Positions 17,385 through 25,409 of a DNA stretch of 64,000 nucleotides are shown here, one piece after another. Position numbers and translations under genes: made by a program. The stretch's first letter is position 1, and each line of letters begins with the position of its first letter. The stretch is from Xanthobacteraceae bacterium (GTDB lineage: Bacteria; Pseudomonadota; Alphaproteobacteria; Rhizobiales; Xanthobacteraceae), in contig JAMLIK010000001.1 of assembly GCA_023954195.1 (NCBI GenBank), forward strand, positions 496,001-560,000, read 5' to 3'. Under the pieces are notes generated by a model, which was not told the origin of the DNA, made no database searches, and saw only the letters and a list, made by a program, of their open reading frames with translations.

Positions 17385-17486
17385 TCATCCCCCATTCGGC
17401 GGGACCAGCCCCGTCCGGGTGAAGGTCACGTCATGTCCGACTCTATCGATGGCGGCTTTCGCCCGATTGGCTGCGGCCTGGTTCAT
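17385..17486 (-). CDS. 33-residue ORF coupled to portal, possible remnant of a head-tail joining protein
   Basis: The reading frame starts MNQAAANRAKAAIDRVG and stops after 33 codons. Its ATG overlaps the portal stop as ATGA, as expected for a real next gene in this operon. The sequence looks like the first residues of a head completion or head-tail joining protein, cut short. Its own stop overlaps another ATG (17388), opening a 34-codon frame that ends at 17284. This may be the scar left where a tail module was lost. Confidence 0.4.
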   Translation of the reverse strand: MNQAAANRAKAAIDRVGHDVTFTRTGLVPPNGG

Positions 17487-18544
17487 GGCTTCGACCAATC
17501 CAGCATTGCGAGCGCGGCCTTTGCATCAACACCGGCTTCCTTGGCCTGAGCGAGACCCTGCACCAAGGTCGCAAAGGCGCGAGCACTGCCACCGGCATCA
17601 AAGGCCTGGGTTGGCCCCATGGTATCGATGCTGACAGCACCGCCGAGCTTTTCGGTGCATTCTTCGGCAATGAGTCCGCCGATAGGCTGTAGCGTCCATT
17701 GGGCAAGGTGACGCTGCGCTTCCCGCACAAGCGGCCCCTGAGCGGCATCAACGAACAGGCTGGGTAAGACGCCGAAGGCGGCACAAATCGCCCCACGCGC
17801 CTCCCTGAGCGATTCCACGGCCATGCTGCGCTCTAAGTCTGGGGTAAGGTCTTGCGGCTTCCAATCAACCTGCGGCTGAGGTCCACCGGCTGCCGAAACC
17901 GTGACGGATTCTCGCAACAGGACGCGACCACGTTGGCCTCGGAAGGACCGGCCCAAAGTCTCGTTATTCGTTTCGGGTGACTCCGGAAACGGGACAACCT
18001 GACTGCCGAGCGGGGCCAATTCGAACACTTCCGCCAATGCCGATTCCACGGCGTTTAGAAGCCCGCTGGTAAGGCTGGCGCGCTTCAAGGGTGCTGTGCC
18101 GTAGTACGGAGCCGCAGCATCACAGCCCGTTCTAATGTGCAGGATTTCGCCTGCCAAAGCGGTTCGGGAAGTGCCGCCACCAGCTTCAGGAATCGAGATG
18201 CGATAAGCGACGGGTTTGCCGTTCTTCGTCCGCAAATCCCAGTCGGAGCAAGGGACCAGGCTGTCCCCTTCAATCAAGAAAACAGATTCACCACGCAAGG
18301 CGAGCGAACGTCCAATCAGCGCCAGCATCGAGGGCGGCAACATGTCCGTGCCCTTGACTTCGGCAAGCGACAAGCCGCCTTCCCAAAGGGACACGCACGA
18401 CTGAGCCGTGGCCGTCAATTCAGCGATGCCACGCCGTCCGCTGATGTAGGCTTCTCTCGCCTGCATAATCTCAGCGGTGAATCCACTCATCGCTGACCGC
18501 TTTTCGACGGGAGCCGAGCGGCGAAATAAATCCATGATTCCCAT
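17483..18544 (-). CDS. Phage portal protein (HK97 family)
   Basis: The product is 353 residues. The portal is the dodecameric ring at one capsid vertex through which DNA enters and leaves. Family features are the N-terminal MGIMDLFRR, an early GGLSLAEVKG strand, ALRGESVFLIE, AGEILHIRTG, and the stem/wing region ending in the helix with EARGAICAAFGVLPSLF and REAQRHLAQWTLQPIGGLI. It is shorter than many HK97 portals. The ATG at 18544 shares a base with the connector stop (TAATG), so translation is probably coupled. A TTG-type extension to 18604 exists but is antisupported by this overlap. Confidence 0.9.
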   Translation of the reverse strand: MGIMDLFRRSAPVEKRSAMSGFTAEIMQAREAYISGRRGIAELTATAQSCVSLWEGGLSLAEVKGTDMLPPSMLALIGRSLALRGESVFLIEGDSLVPCSDWDLRTKNGKPVAYRISIPEAGGGTSRTALAGEILHIRTGCDAAAPYYGTAPLKRASLTSGLLNAVESALAEVFELAPLGSQVVPFPESPETNNETLGRSFRGQRGRVLLRESVTVSAAGGPQPQVDWKPQDLTPDLERSMAVESLREARGAICAAFGVLPSLFVDAAQGPLVREAQRHLAQWTLQPIGGLIAEECTEKLGGAVSIDTMGPTQAFDAGGSARAFATLVQGLAQAKEAGVDAKAALAMLDWSKP

Positions 18545-19077
18545 TAGCGATACCCCCGCAGTAGGTCGGCTGCACCGGAGTTTTGGAGCGCCCGCGCCAT
18601 CCATGAAGGCGAGCGGCTGACGGACACGGATTCGATATCGGTGACGTCAACACGTTCCGATGCAGCGCCAGCCGTGCCGGGGTCCTGCGCCAGATATTCG
18701 GCTAGACGCTTCACAGCTTCGGTGACAGCGGCCGGGATATCTGCATCGTCATCACCCACGGTTGCGGTGAATCGATACGGACCAGCGCCGGTCAACCAGA
18801 CGCCATCGAAAGCGGTCGGCTCAAGGTCGACATCCTCATAGTATCCGGCAGCAAAGATTTCAGCCCTGGTGATGGTCGCAGGCTGCAACGGCGGCGACCA
18901 CTCGCCCGGACCTTCGACAATCCAAACCACGCTACGCTCGCTGTAGCGGTGCGACGTGTAGGCTTCGATGCGAGCCCATGCGACATCAGCGAGCGCCGCA
19001 GCGGCGGTAGACAGCCCGCTAGGAGCATCTGGATAGGCTTCCGGGATGTTTTCGAGTTGCTTCAAAGTGACGGTCAT
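18544..19077 (-). CDS. Head-tail connector protein (gp6-like)
   Basis: This 177-residue protein is positioned between protease and portal. It has an N-terminal helical start (TVTLKQLENIPEAYP), a central helix with ADVAWARIEAYTSHRYSERSV, a beta-rich middle (PLQPATITRAEIFAAGY), and a final helix region (IPAAVTEAVKRLAEYLAQD). These are features of the HK97 gp6 family that sits under the portal. Start and stop overlap neighbouring genes as TAATG. Connectors normally seat the tail, so its retention suggests the particle is built to accept one. Confidence 0.82.
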   Translation of the reverse strand: MTVTLKQLENIPEAYPDAPSGLSTAAAALADVAWARIEAYTSHRYSERSVVWIVEGPGEWSPPLQPATITRAEIFAAGYYEDVDLEPTAFDGVWLTGAGPYRFTATVGDDDADIPAAVTEAVKRLAEYLAQDPGTAGAASERVDVTDIESVSVSRSPSWMARALQNSGAADLLRGYR

Positions 19078-19625
19078 TAGACCCTCCAGCGCCGGAGCGC
19101 GTCCTGCATATTTCCCCACTTTTGCGCGTTTTCTGGATTCCAGTTTCGCGCCTCGATTTGAGCGGTGGGATAAGCCGGCTTCGTCACCGCTGAAAATTCG
19201 GTGGCAATGGCGGCTGTCACGGTGCGAAGAACACCATTGCCGCGACGTTCAATCCGTTCGCCATTCGGCGCGACACGGAAGCCGGGAGACAGCCCGCGAA
19301 TGAGTCCGGCCGCATTTGCCGCCAGAAAGTCCTGAGCCCATGACGTCCGGTTTTCGATTGTCGCCTCAATCTCAAGCGCGGAGTCGGTATCGCGGAGCTG
19401 AAGCGAACCAGCCGCGCGTGATGCAAGCGGTTTCGCCATGTCGTGCTGAAACAACAGCATGACGTCGCTGCCATCATTTACAGACTGGCGAAAGGCACCG
19501 GGGGCAAAGACTTCACGCCTGCCGGGTGCAAGTTCGGTTTCTGCATTGTACGGAAACGAAGCACGAAGGCGGGTTGTCCCGCCTTCGCTTCGAATCTCAA
19601 TGCTCGCTGCGGAGCCGTACAGCAT
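19077..19625 (-). CDS. HK97-family prohead protease
   Basis: This is a 182-residue serine protease of the Caudovirales prohead family, which removes capsid delta domains and matures the head. The catalytic His is in LLFQHDMAKP (His61) and the Ser in GLSPGF (Ser113), with the EATIENRTSWAQD segment between. It directly follows the capsid gene with a four-base gap, an order reversed from canonical HK97 (protease then capsid). Its stop overlaps the connector start (TAATG). Confidence 0.92.
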   Translation of the reverse strand: MLYGSAASIEIRSEGGTTRLRASFPYNAETELAPGRREVFAPGAFRQSVNDGSDVMLLFQHDMAKPLASRAAGSLQLRDTDSALEIEATIENRTSWAQDFLAANAAGLIRGLSPGFRVAPNGERIERRGNGVLRTVTAAIATEFSAVTKPAYPTAQIEARNWNPENAQKWGNMQDALRRWRV

Positions 19626-19629
19626 TGGC

Positions 19630-20895
19630 TTAGCTCGCGGAGCTTTGAACGCCGATCAGGATCTGAAGCTGCTCAGCCCGACTGACAGTCACGTCCATTG
19701 TTGCCAACGCGGTTAAACGTAGCCCGCCCGACGCCGCGTCCGAATACGGGTCGCGAATGACGTCGATGGAACCGAATGTCGCAACAAAAATAGGAGAGAC
19801 CCCGTTTACGCTTGTCGTGAGCAAGGCTTTGCTAGCTTTCGGCGTGCCGGTCGGAGCGGCCAACGCATTCGACGACATCACCGGCTTGCCGACGTTTTTC
19901 ACGAGTCGGTCCCATTCGGACACCGCCGTCGACGTAATCAGCGTGTCGTCCATGAAGTCATAGACTTCTGGACGAATGAGCAGATTGACCGAACCCGGAC
20001 CATTGGCAGCGTTCGCCGTCATGAAGCGAACCACCGCACCACGGAACGCCTTCCACGACGCCGCAGCAGTCACCGCCGTCGAAGTGATGCCATAGCTACC
20101 GACCAGAACGCCCGCAGGCTCACCGCCGGTGCCCGCACCCTGAAACACCGCCTTGTCCATGCCAACGGCTAGACAGCCGTTCATGTCGCGGCGGATAGCG
20201 GCTTCAAGGCCAGCACCGGATTGCAGCAGCGCCTTCCGGGTAATCGACATGGTGATTCCGAAGGTGTTGTTCGGCCCCACGCTACGTTCTGCGGTGCTGT
20301 ACACGGTCGGTCCCGCCACGGAGCCGCCTTCACTCGCCGCCCAGCCGCCGGTCACGGACGAATTGACAATCGGATATTCGTTCGAGCCGTGGTCAATGTT
20401 GATGAAGCGAGCACCCATCGAACCGGCTGCCGACTTGGCAAAGATACGGTCAATGATGGGAGCCGTCACCACCGGCGAAGGAACGCCGCTGGCAACGGTT
20501 TCGCCGGCGCGGGTTTCAATATCCAGCGCGGCATAAGGCACCGGAACGCCCTTGTAGGCACCATGCGAGCGCATTTCAGCGACAACTTCGGCAGTCTCAC
20601 CCGAAAGCGCCCGCTGCGAGTTGTAGAAGTCCACAACCTGACGAACTTCGAACTTGCTGACCAGGTCGGCGTATTCTTTGCCGTCGCGGGTTTCCAGTTC
20701 GGCACCGGCTTCGCGGCGTTCGCTGTCTTCGGCAATCAGCGCGGCACGGAAACGGGTTTCTCCGGTACGGTATTCGAGGTCCATCGCCTCAATCTGACGA
20801 ACCTCCTCTTCGGTCGGCTTTTCCTTGCCGACAAGCGCGGCGAGCGCCTGACGGATTTCGCTTTGACGACGGGAGATTTTTACTGACTCAAGCAT
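19630..20895 (-). CDS. HK97-type major capsid protein with N-terminal scaffold domain
   Basis: This is a 421-residue capsid precursor. Residues about 1-105 are charged and helical (the delta/scaffold region cleaved by the prohead protease). The mature fold follows with SPVVTAPIIDRI, FINIDHGSNEYPIV, the E-loop region and the P-domain, ending in IDVIRDPYSDAASGGLRLTALATMDVTVSRAEQLQIL. The start at 20895 follows AAGGAAA; an upstream extension to 21021 reads through non-homologous sequence. It is the clearest evidence that the element makes its own heads. Confidence 0.95.
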   Translation of the reverse strand: MLESVKISRRQSEIRQALAALVGKEKPTEEEVRQIEAMDLEYRTGETRFRAALIAEDSERREAGAELETRDGKEYADLVSKFEVRQVVDFYNSQRALSGETAEVVAEMRSHGAYKGVPVPYAALDIETRAGETVASGVPSPVVTAPIIDRIFAKSAAGSMGARFINIDHGSNEYPIVNSSVTGGWAASEGGSVAGPTVYSTAERSVGPNNTFGITMSITRKALLQSGAGLEAAIRRDMNGCLAVGMDKAVFQGAGTGGEPAGVLVGSYGITSTAVTAAASWKAFRGAVVRFMTANAANGPGSVNLLIRPEVYDFMDDTLITSTAVSEWDRLVKNVGKPVMSSNALAAPTGTPKASKALLTTSVNGVSPIFVATFGSIDVIRDPYSDAASGGLRLTALATMDVTVSRAEQLQILIGVQSSAS

Positions 20896-20909
20896 GTAGT
20901 TTTCCTTGG

Positions 20910-21215
20910 TTAGGGTTTCGCCATGGCGGCGACTAATGCGCGCCAGGCTTGGCGCTTTGGGTCCGGCGGTGACCGGAGTCCAATCTCGGTGATGGTCTTG
21001 CGGGAGTGGTCCCGGGCGCACAAAGTTTGGAGATTGCTCAAAGTGAGCGCCAATTCAGGGTGAGTCCGAACCGGCTTGATATGGTCGACTTCCAGCCGAT
21101 GACGTGAGCCGCATTGGACGCATTTCCAGCCATCGCGGCGCTTCGCTTCGAGCCGGACAACCTGCCATGCTTTCGTTCGCCGAATTGCTGCCGAGTGGCG
21201 GAAGTAATCCTTCAC
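20910..21215 (-). CDS. HNH endonuclease of the packaging module
   Basis: This 101-residue HNH protein has CVQCG, LEVDHIKPV and LSNLQTLCARDHSRKT, giving the two zinc-type Cys and the H-N-H active-site pattern. HNH proteins next to large terminase in HK97-like phages assist cos cleavage during packaging. The GTG at 21215 overlaps the terminase TGA (GTGA), which decides the start. It lies between terminase and capsid. Confidence 0.9.
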   Translation of the reverse strand: MKDYFRHSAAIRRTKAWQVVRLEAKRRDGWKCVQCGSRHRLEVDHIKPVRTHPELALTLSNLQTLCARDHSRKTITEIGLRSPPDPKRQAWRALVAAMAKP

Positions 21216-22744
21216 ACCCAAACCGGAGCCCTTGCCTTACGAACCGGCAGCGCCGTCATACGGTCGCCTTGTGCGACGGCAAGCACCGTCGAAACCGCAG
21301 CATCGATTCTGCCGAGCGAACGCGACTTTGCCATTTTGTGATTCTGGAACGGGTCAACCAAGGTGATTGCATCCGCAAACGCGGAGCGAAGTAATAGCGA
21401 TGCCGTCGTCTTAATCTTGCCGTCGAATAGCGAGCGGCGGAACCGTTCGATATCTTCGGAACCGTCTTTCCAGCCCATGCCGCGCGAAACGAACTGCACC
21501 CGCAAACCAGCGTTCTGCATCGCCTCGCTAAATTCAGCGAAGCGGAAACGGTCGCCAACGATACAAGCAATCGGATAGCCGTCAGCAAGCCGCGCTAGGT
21601 CCGCCAGCCATGGCCCCGCTGGAACTGTATTTTCACCCATGACGCGGAGTTCGCCACGCTCATGCATTCGGCTGTAGCGGTCGCCGACGCCATCGGCGGC
21701 ACCGCGATCGATAAGGTTCGGTTTCGCGGCAAAGGTGCCATAGGATTCGAGCCGCCCTGTTTCCGGGAAATAGAACGATGCTGCCGACATGGAGCGCGAA
21801 CCGCCAAGGTCGACGCCAAGGATGCAGATGCCTTTTCGTGGTGGTAGCTGTTCGGGTGAGACTTCAGCCGATAGCCATTCGTCGACGGTCACCAGGACCG
21901 ACCTATCATCGGAACTGACACGCTCGTTTCGATTCAGGTTGCGAAAGGACGATAGAGCCGAACCGCCGCGAGCGATGGCGCGTCGTGCCTGCGCCTGCAA
22001 CCATTCGAGACTGGCACCGATGCCTTCGGTGGCACCCGGATTCGCGATAAGCAGGGACTCGACATCATCGGCAGGAAGGCCGAACGCCGGTCTATGTTCC
22101 TGCACGTAGGTTCCGGGCGGAGGCTCATCTAACCAGCGGCTAAAGGTGTTGGCGTCGTCCGGTGCGGAGGTGCTGATAATTAGAGCTTTACCGTTGCGCT
22201 TTCCGAGACCCGAAAGGATAGCGTTTTCAAGCTCGTCGCCTTTTTCCGGGGACCAGGCAGACCTCTCATCAAGCACGGCGAGCGTGCTGCTACCGCCGAG
22301 TACGGACTTGCCATCGGCAGCAATACAGCGCGCCAGCCCGCCGCCATTGCCGAGGTATTCCACCTCCAGCCTTGAACCGCGACGGATGATGAACTTGTCG
22401 CGTTCTCGCTTCGGCAGCCCTTCGACGAATCCAACCAGATAGTTGAATGCGACCTTGGCTTGGTCCCGGTTCCGGGCGGCAAAAAGGATATCGCGCTTTG
22501 GCTGCTTATCGATGACTCCCATCAGAGACATCAGCGAGATTCCCGAGGAAAGTGCCGTTTTCGCATTGCCGCGACCGATGCTAAGCACCGCGACCATGTT
22601 CGCCGGGTCCAGCGCACCACGGACAAATCGCTTCTGAAATTCGGCCAAGCGGAGGCGCTTGCCCGCAAGCGGGCCTTCTGGAATCCGTAGCGTTTCGAGA
22701 AACGCGAAGGCTGTTTCCACCGTGGATTTTTCTATTTTCGGCAT
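21212..22744 (-). CDS. Phage terminase large subunit
   Basis: The 510-residue packaging motor carries Walker A SIGRGNAKT (55-63), Walker B TLAVLDE (154-160) and a C-terminal RNase H-like nuclease with acidic Asp311 (GVDLGGSRS) and Asp397 (VGDRFRF). It would pump element DNA into the prohead and cut it. I chose the ATG at 22744; a TTG 36 bp upstream is possible, and neither has a clear ribosome site. The intact ATPase and nuclease residues argue for function. Confidence 0.94.
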   Translation of the reverse strand: MPKIEKSTVETAFAFLETLRIPEGPLAGKRLRLAEFQKRFVRGALDPANMVAVLSIGRGNAKTALSSGISLMSLMGVIDKQPKRDILFAARNRDQAKVAFNYLVGFVEGLPKRERDKFIIRRGSRLEVEYLGNGGGLARCIAADGKSVLGGSSTLAVLDERSAWSPEKGDELENAILSGLGKRNGKALIISTSAPDDANTFSRWLDEPPPGTYVQEHRPAFGLPADDVESLLIANPGATEGIGASLEWLQAQARRAIARGGSALSSFRNLNRNERVSSDDRSVLVTVDEWLSAEVSPEQLPPRKGICILGVDLGGSRSMSAASFYFPETGRLESYGTFAAKPNLIDRGAADGVGDRYSRMHERGELRVMGENTVPAGPWLADLARLADGYPIACIVGDRFRFAEFSEAMQNAGLRVQFVSRGMGWKDGSEDIERFRRSLFDGKIKTTASLLLRSAFADAITLVDPFQNHKMAKSRSLGRIDAAVSTVLAVAQGDRMTALPVRKARAPVWV

Positions 22745-22791
22745 CTCGGGAGAGAGAAAGAAGAAGCCCCCATGCGGCAACGCGCCCCCAA

Positions 22792-22804
22792 ACCTTTTTA
22801 AGGT
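22792..22804. promoter_or_regulatory. Palindrome upstream of terminase, candidate operator of the head operon
   Basis: ACCTTTTTAAGGT is a perfect 5-bp-arm dyad with three central T. It lies between the terminator at 22838-22868 and the terminase start, where the promoter of the head operon must be. Regulatory function is inference. Confidence 0.35.
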
Positions 22805-22837
22805 ATTGGGACCATTACGCTTTCAGGTAGGGATATG

Positions 22838-22868
22838 AAAAAGGACGGCAGCGCCTGGCTTGCCGTCC
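22838..22868 (-). terminator. Rho-independent terminator between early and head modules
   Basis: On the minus strand GGACGGCA, a 10-base loop and TGCCGTCC are followed by TTTTT. It would end transcripts from the small-terminase-like and 118-residue genes before the terminase gene, giving two separate leftward units. Confidence 0.75.
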
Positions 22869-22982
22869 AAAGTATTCCGAGTACGGGGAACAATCGACGC
22901 AGCGTCAAAGCTTGCGCCGATACTCGTTTCCATTACCTGAACGAGTCACAGTTGTCAACCGAATACTTACGAACACGCCAAT

Positions 22983-23339
22983 TCATGCGCGTTTGCGTAT
23001 TCGTTTACTTGGTTTGGCCTTGCGAGACTTGGCCTTCCGCGCCTTCTCGGCGGCCTTGGCCTCTTCCTCTTCGATAATAACCGCGATGGCGTCACGGTTG
23101 CTTGTTGTGAGCCATGTAGACTGCGGGGACAACGCGACATCGAGCGAGGTCAGCGCGCGGACGGGACACGTCGCATAAACCAGCCTGTCATCTAGGATGC
23201 GTACCAATGTTGCCATGTGGCCGACGACATCCACGACCTTGAACACGACGCGGCCGACCATGGCGACATCACCAACGCCTAGCCTGCGCGGTGCAGGCGG
23301 GAATAGGGAGCGCAGGTCAACGTCGTCGGGGGCTATCAT
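22983..23339 (-). CDS. Unknown protein coupled to the small-terminase-like gene
   Basis: The product is 118 residues. A beta-rich N-terminal domain (RRLGVGDVAMVGRVVFKVVD; DDRLVYATCPVRAL) is followed by an acidic patch (IIEEEEAKAAEKA) and a very basic tail (KSRKAKPSKRIRKRA) that could bind nucleic acid. The ATG overlaps the upstream stop as ATGA. No family recognised. Its place before terminase suggests a packaging or regulatory role. Confidence 0.65.
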   Translation of the reverse strand: MIAPDDVDLRSLFPPAPRRLGVGDVAMVGRVVFKVVDVVGHMATLVRILDDRLVYATCPVRALTSLDVALSPQSTWLTTSNRDAIAVIIEEEEAKAAEKARKAKSRKAKPSKRIRKRA

Positions 23340-24469
23340 GCGATGAAGTCCAAGTTAGCTACACGGTCGAGCATGGTGGTGGCAGCATCATCGAACACCT
23401 TTTCATCCAGCGACCGCTTATCGCGGCCCTTGTGCTGGCGTCCGGTGCGGTTGATGTGGCGGCTGGCGGCTTTCCTCGCCATCGCGGCATCGATGCTTTC
23501 CCCGCGTTCGAGCGCGGCAAGGATTAAGTCTTGCGTGACGTCTTCGCGGTCGATTGCATCCAGCCAACCGGGAACCGCTTGACGCGCGGCGCGGTACATC
23601 CCGTTGCGGTTGAGTTGCCGCTCGCGTCGTCCGGCCTCAATGAGTTTGCGCTCGGCGTTGGAAACGGAACGCTCGATTCCAACGGTGATGTTTCGTTTCG
23701 TTAGGACTTGGTCGAGCCGCTGGCGCAGCTTTGGATTATCCAATGCGCGGCGACGAAACGTCGATAGCGCGGGAGCCTCGACAATGATGGAGTCGTAAGC
23801 GTTATCCACGGCACCAATGGCGGCAACGCGCGGCGCAAACTCGATAAGGTCGGAGTCTGTCCACTCACAAGCCTTGCCGCGTTTGGTCGCCGGGTTGGCC
23901 TCACGGCGCAATGTCGCCTCTTGGTACTGGCGACGGCGCTCCGGGTCCGCATTGAGCACGGCCCGAAAGGGTTGGTATGATGGAAACTTAGGATCCGACT
24001 TCAGCGCCTCGCGGTACAACATGCCGCCTTCGACAAGCCGCAGAATCTCATCAAAGTATTTCAGGACGGCGGTGCGACCAGGACGATTCATCCCGGTTGC
24101 GCGGCGAGCCGCCATCACCTCTGCCTTAATGTCGGCGTCGTAGGTGCAGGCCCCCTTTACGGTGGACGCTGATGGCTTTTCCGGTAGCGCCGCAGCGATT
24201 GCCTTCCACGATTTCCCCTCACCACGGAGGCGCTTAATCAAGCCTAGATGACGTTTGACGATGGTAGCCCCGTTGCGGACTCCGCTGGCCGCCTTTGCCT
24301 CGCGGAGCCGTGTCCGATGTTCGGGGCTGTGCGCGCAAAACGACGCGAACTTCAAATCAGTCGGGAACCGCGAATCGCTCTGACATGCCGCGCGTATCGT
24401 CATGCCGGATGCTATCAAAGCAATGATGGCGTCGAAGTGGACGCGCGACGGTGACGGCGGACGTTTCAT
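23336..24469 (-). CDS. Repeated helix-turn-helix protein, probable small-terminase-like DNA-recognition protein
   Basis: The 377-residue protein holds three related homeodomain-like modules at about 11-60, 73-122 and 138-190. Each has a helix, a G-x-s/t turn, a recognition helix and a 'DP-E-R-R' style helix, as in phage small terminases. The C-terminal part (about 300-350) contains AIDREDVTQDLILAALERGES, recalling sigma-factor region 2. It lies upstream of terminase in the same direction. I infer recognition of the packaging site; a transcription activator is the main alternative. Confidence 0.65.
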   Translation of the reverse strand: MKRPPSPSRVHFDAIIALIASGMTIRAACQSDSRFPTDLKFASFCAHSPEHRTRLREAKAASGVRNGATIVKRHLGLIKRLRGEGKSWKAIAAALPEKPSASTVKGACTYDADIKAEVMAARRATGMNRPGRTAVLKYFDEILRLVEGGMLYREALKSDPKFPSYQPFRAVLNADPERRRQYQEATLRREANPATKRGKACEWTDSDLIEFAPRVAAIGAVDNAYDSIIVEAPALSTFRRRALDNPKLRQRLDQVLTKRNITVGIERSVSNAERKLIEAGRRERQLNRNGMYRAARQAVPGWLDAIDREDVTQDLILAALERGESIDAAMARKAASRHINRTGRQHKGRDKRSLDEKVFDDAATTMLDRVANLDFIA

Positions 24470-25046
24470 CGAGACTCAATCACAAGCAGGCATAGCTCCG
24501 CCCTTTCCCTCCCTCCGGTCTAGCCTCCCGGCCAACCAGTAGAGCCCCTAACCAAGGGGAGCCGACCAATCATGGCCAGCTAGGTACTCGGTACCCTTTC
24601 GCCGGTTGTCCGGCTCACTGAATTGTCCCTTCAGTGCCTCCGAGAGCTTTTTTGGGCGCTCCCGCATCAAAATTCGGTCGCGGTGGTCAGCCGCTTGACG
24701 AGTCTTGATGCCTTTCGACCCTCTGCCGTTAGGCTTACCGTGTGGTCGCTGGATGTAATGGGCACAACAGAGCCAGCTCTGATTTTGGAACGACCCAAGC
24801 ACCTCAACGGTGCCCCTTGTGGCGTGTCGCCTGCCAACCAGTGAAGTCACTGGCACCTGCGGTCATTCATCAACGGTTGCGCACACAATGGCTGCTTTTA
24901 CCCGGCGACGGGACATGGCCGAATCTCGACCCGACGCTATTGCGCTGGACGGCCAGTTGCGAACGATGGCGATGGCGGGACCTCCGAGCACCTTCACCAA
25001 GAGCGAGCACAACCAGCCGAACGCGGTGTTCGGTGTTGCGATGCTC
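24470..25046. other. Weakly coding stretch of the element
   Basis: These 577 bp have no strongly supported gene. A GTG-initiated leftward frame at 24548-24856 is listed separately. A rightward 80-codon frame at 24810-25052 is an alternative and is followed by a rightward terminator at 25262-25291. The promoter of the small-terminase-like gene should lie near 24470-24550. No clear boxes seen. Confidence 0.4.
24548..24856 (-). CDS. Hypothetical protein of the element
   Basis: This 102-residue frame starts at GTG with a poor ribosome site. It is basic, with Cys pair WLCCAHY and a C-terminal PDNRRKGTEYLAGHDW. No family recognised. Coding status is uncertain because rightward frames overlap it. 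Confidence 0.35.
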   Translation of the reverse strand: MPVTSLVGRRHATRGTVEVLGSFQNQSWLCCAHYIQRPHGKPNGRGSKGIKTRQAADHRDRILMRERPKKLSEALKGQFSEPDNRRKGTEYLAGHDWSAPLG

Positions 25047-25349
25047 CTATGAGGTGAAGGCTGCGGCGGCCTGAGCCCGCTTCGCGTAGGTGCCTAGGAT
25101 TGTGCCGTCTGCGGCAACGGCGATGTGGATGCCGGTCCGGGGTTCCAGCACGTCGCCAAGATAATTGCGGCCTACATAAACTGAGACTCTTGAAGTCGAC
25201 TCGTCCGCCGCGTATCTTGCTATTTGACGGCCCGCCAGAGCCTTCGAAGTTTTGCTACGAGCCCCGCCCTTCCCGGCGGGGTTTCGTTTTTGCGGGGTAT
25301 CTCCCCGCGATTTACGTTCCGACAAAGCGAAATTCTCCTTTTCGTTCAA
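25047..25349 (-). CDS. Hypothetical protein at the right end of the element
   Basis: The product is 100 residues. The basic N-terminal half (SRGDTPQKRNPAGKGGARSK) looks disordered. The C-terminal half (SVYVGRNYLGDVLEPRTGIH, then AVAADGTILGTYAKRAQAA) has a plausible small beta fold. The only upstream start is TTG at 25349, with no clear ribosome site, and an inverted GTTC-N7-GAAC lies across it at 25344-25358. A shorter form beginning near the conserved half is possible. Confidence 0.45.
   Translation of the reverse strand: MNEKENFALSERKSRGDTPQKRNPAGKGGARSKTSKALAGRQIARYAADESTSRVSVYVGRNYLGDVLEPRTGIHIAVAADGTILGTYAKRAQAAAAFTS
25262..25291 (+). terminator. Rightward rho-independent terminator near the right end
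   Basis: CCCCGCC, a short loop, GGCGGGG and then TTTCGTTTTT. It faces the right attachment site and would stop element transcripts from reading into the chromosome, although it lies antisense within the weak 25047-25349 frame. Confidence 0.55.
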
Positions 25350-25409
25350 TAAGCGAACAAAAAGGGAAACTGTCGGAATGGTGATTGACTCAGTTAGTGA
25401 GTTACTGGC

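Noticed and set aside
22835-23077. An 80-codon rightward frame in the element
   Set aside because: It begins inside a leftward terminator and overlaps the 118-residue gene; no ribosome site or family.
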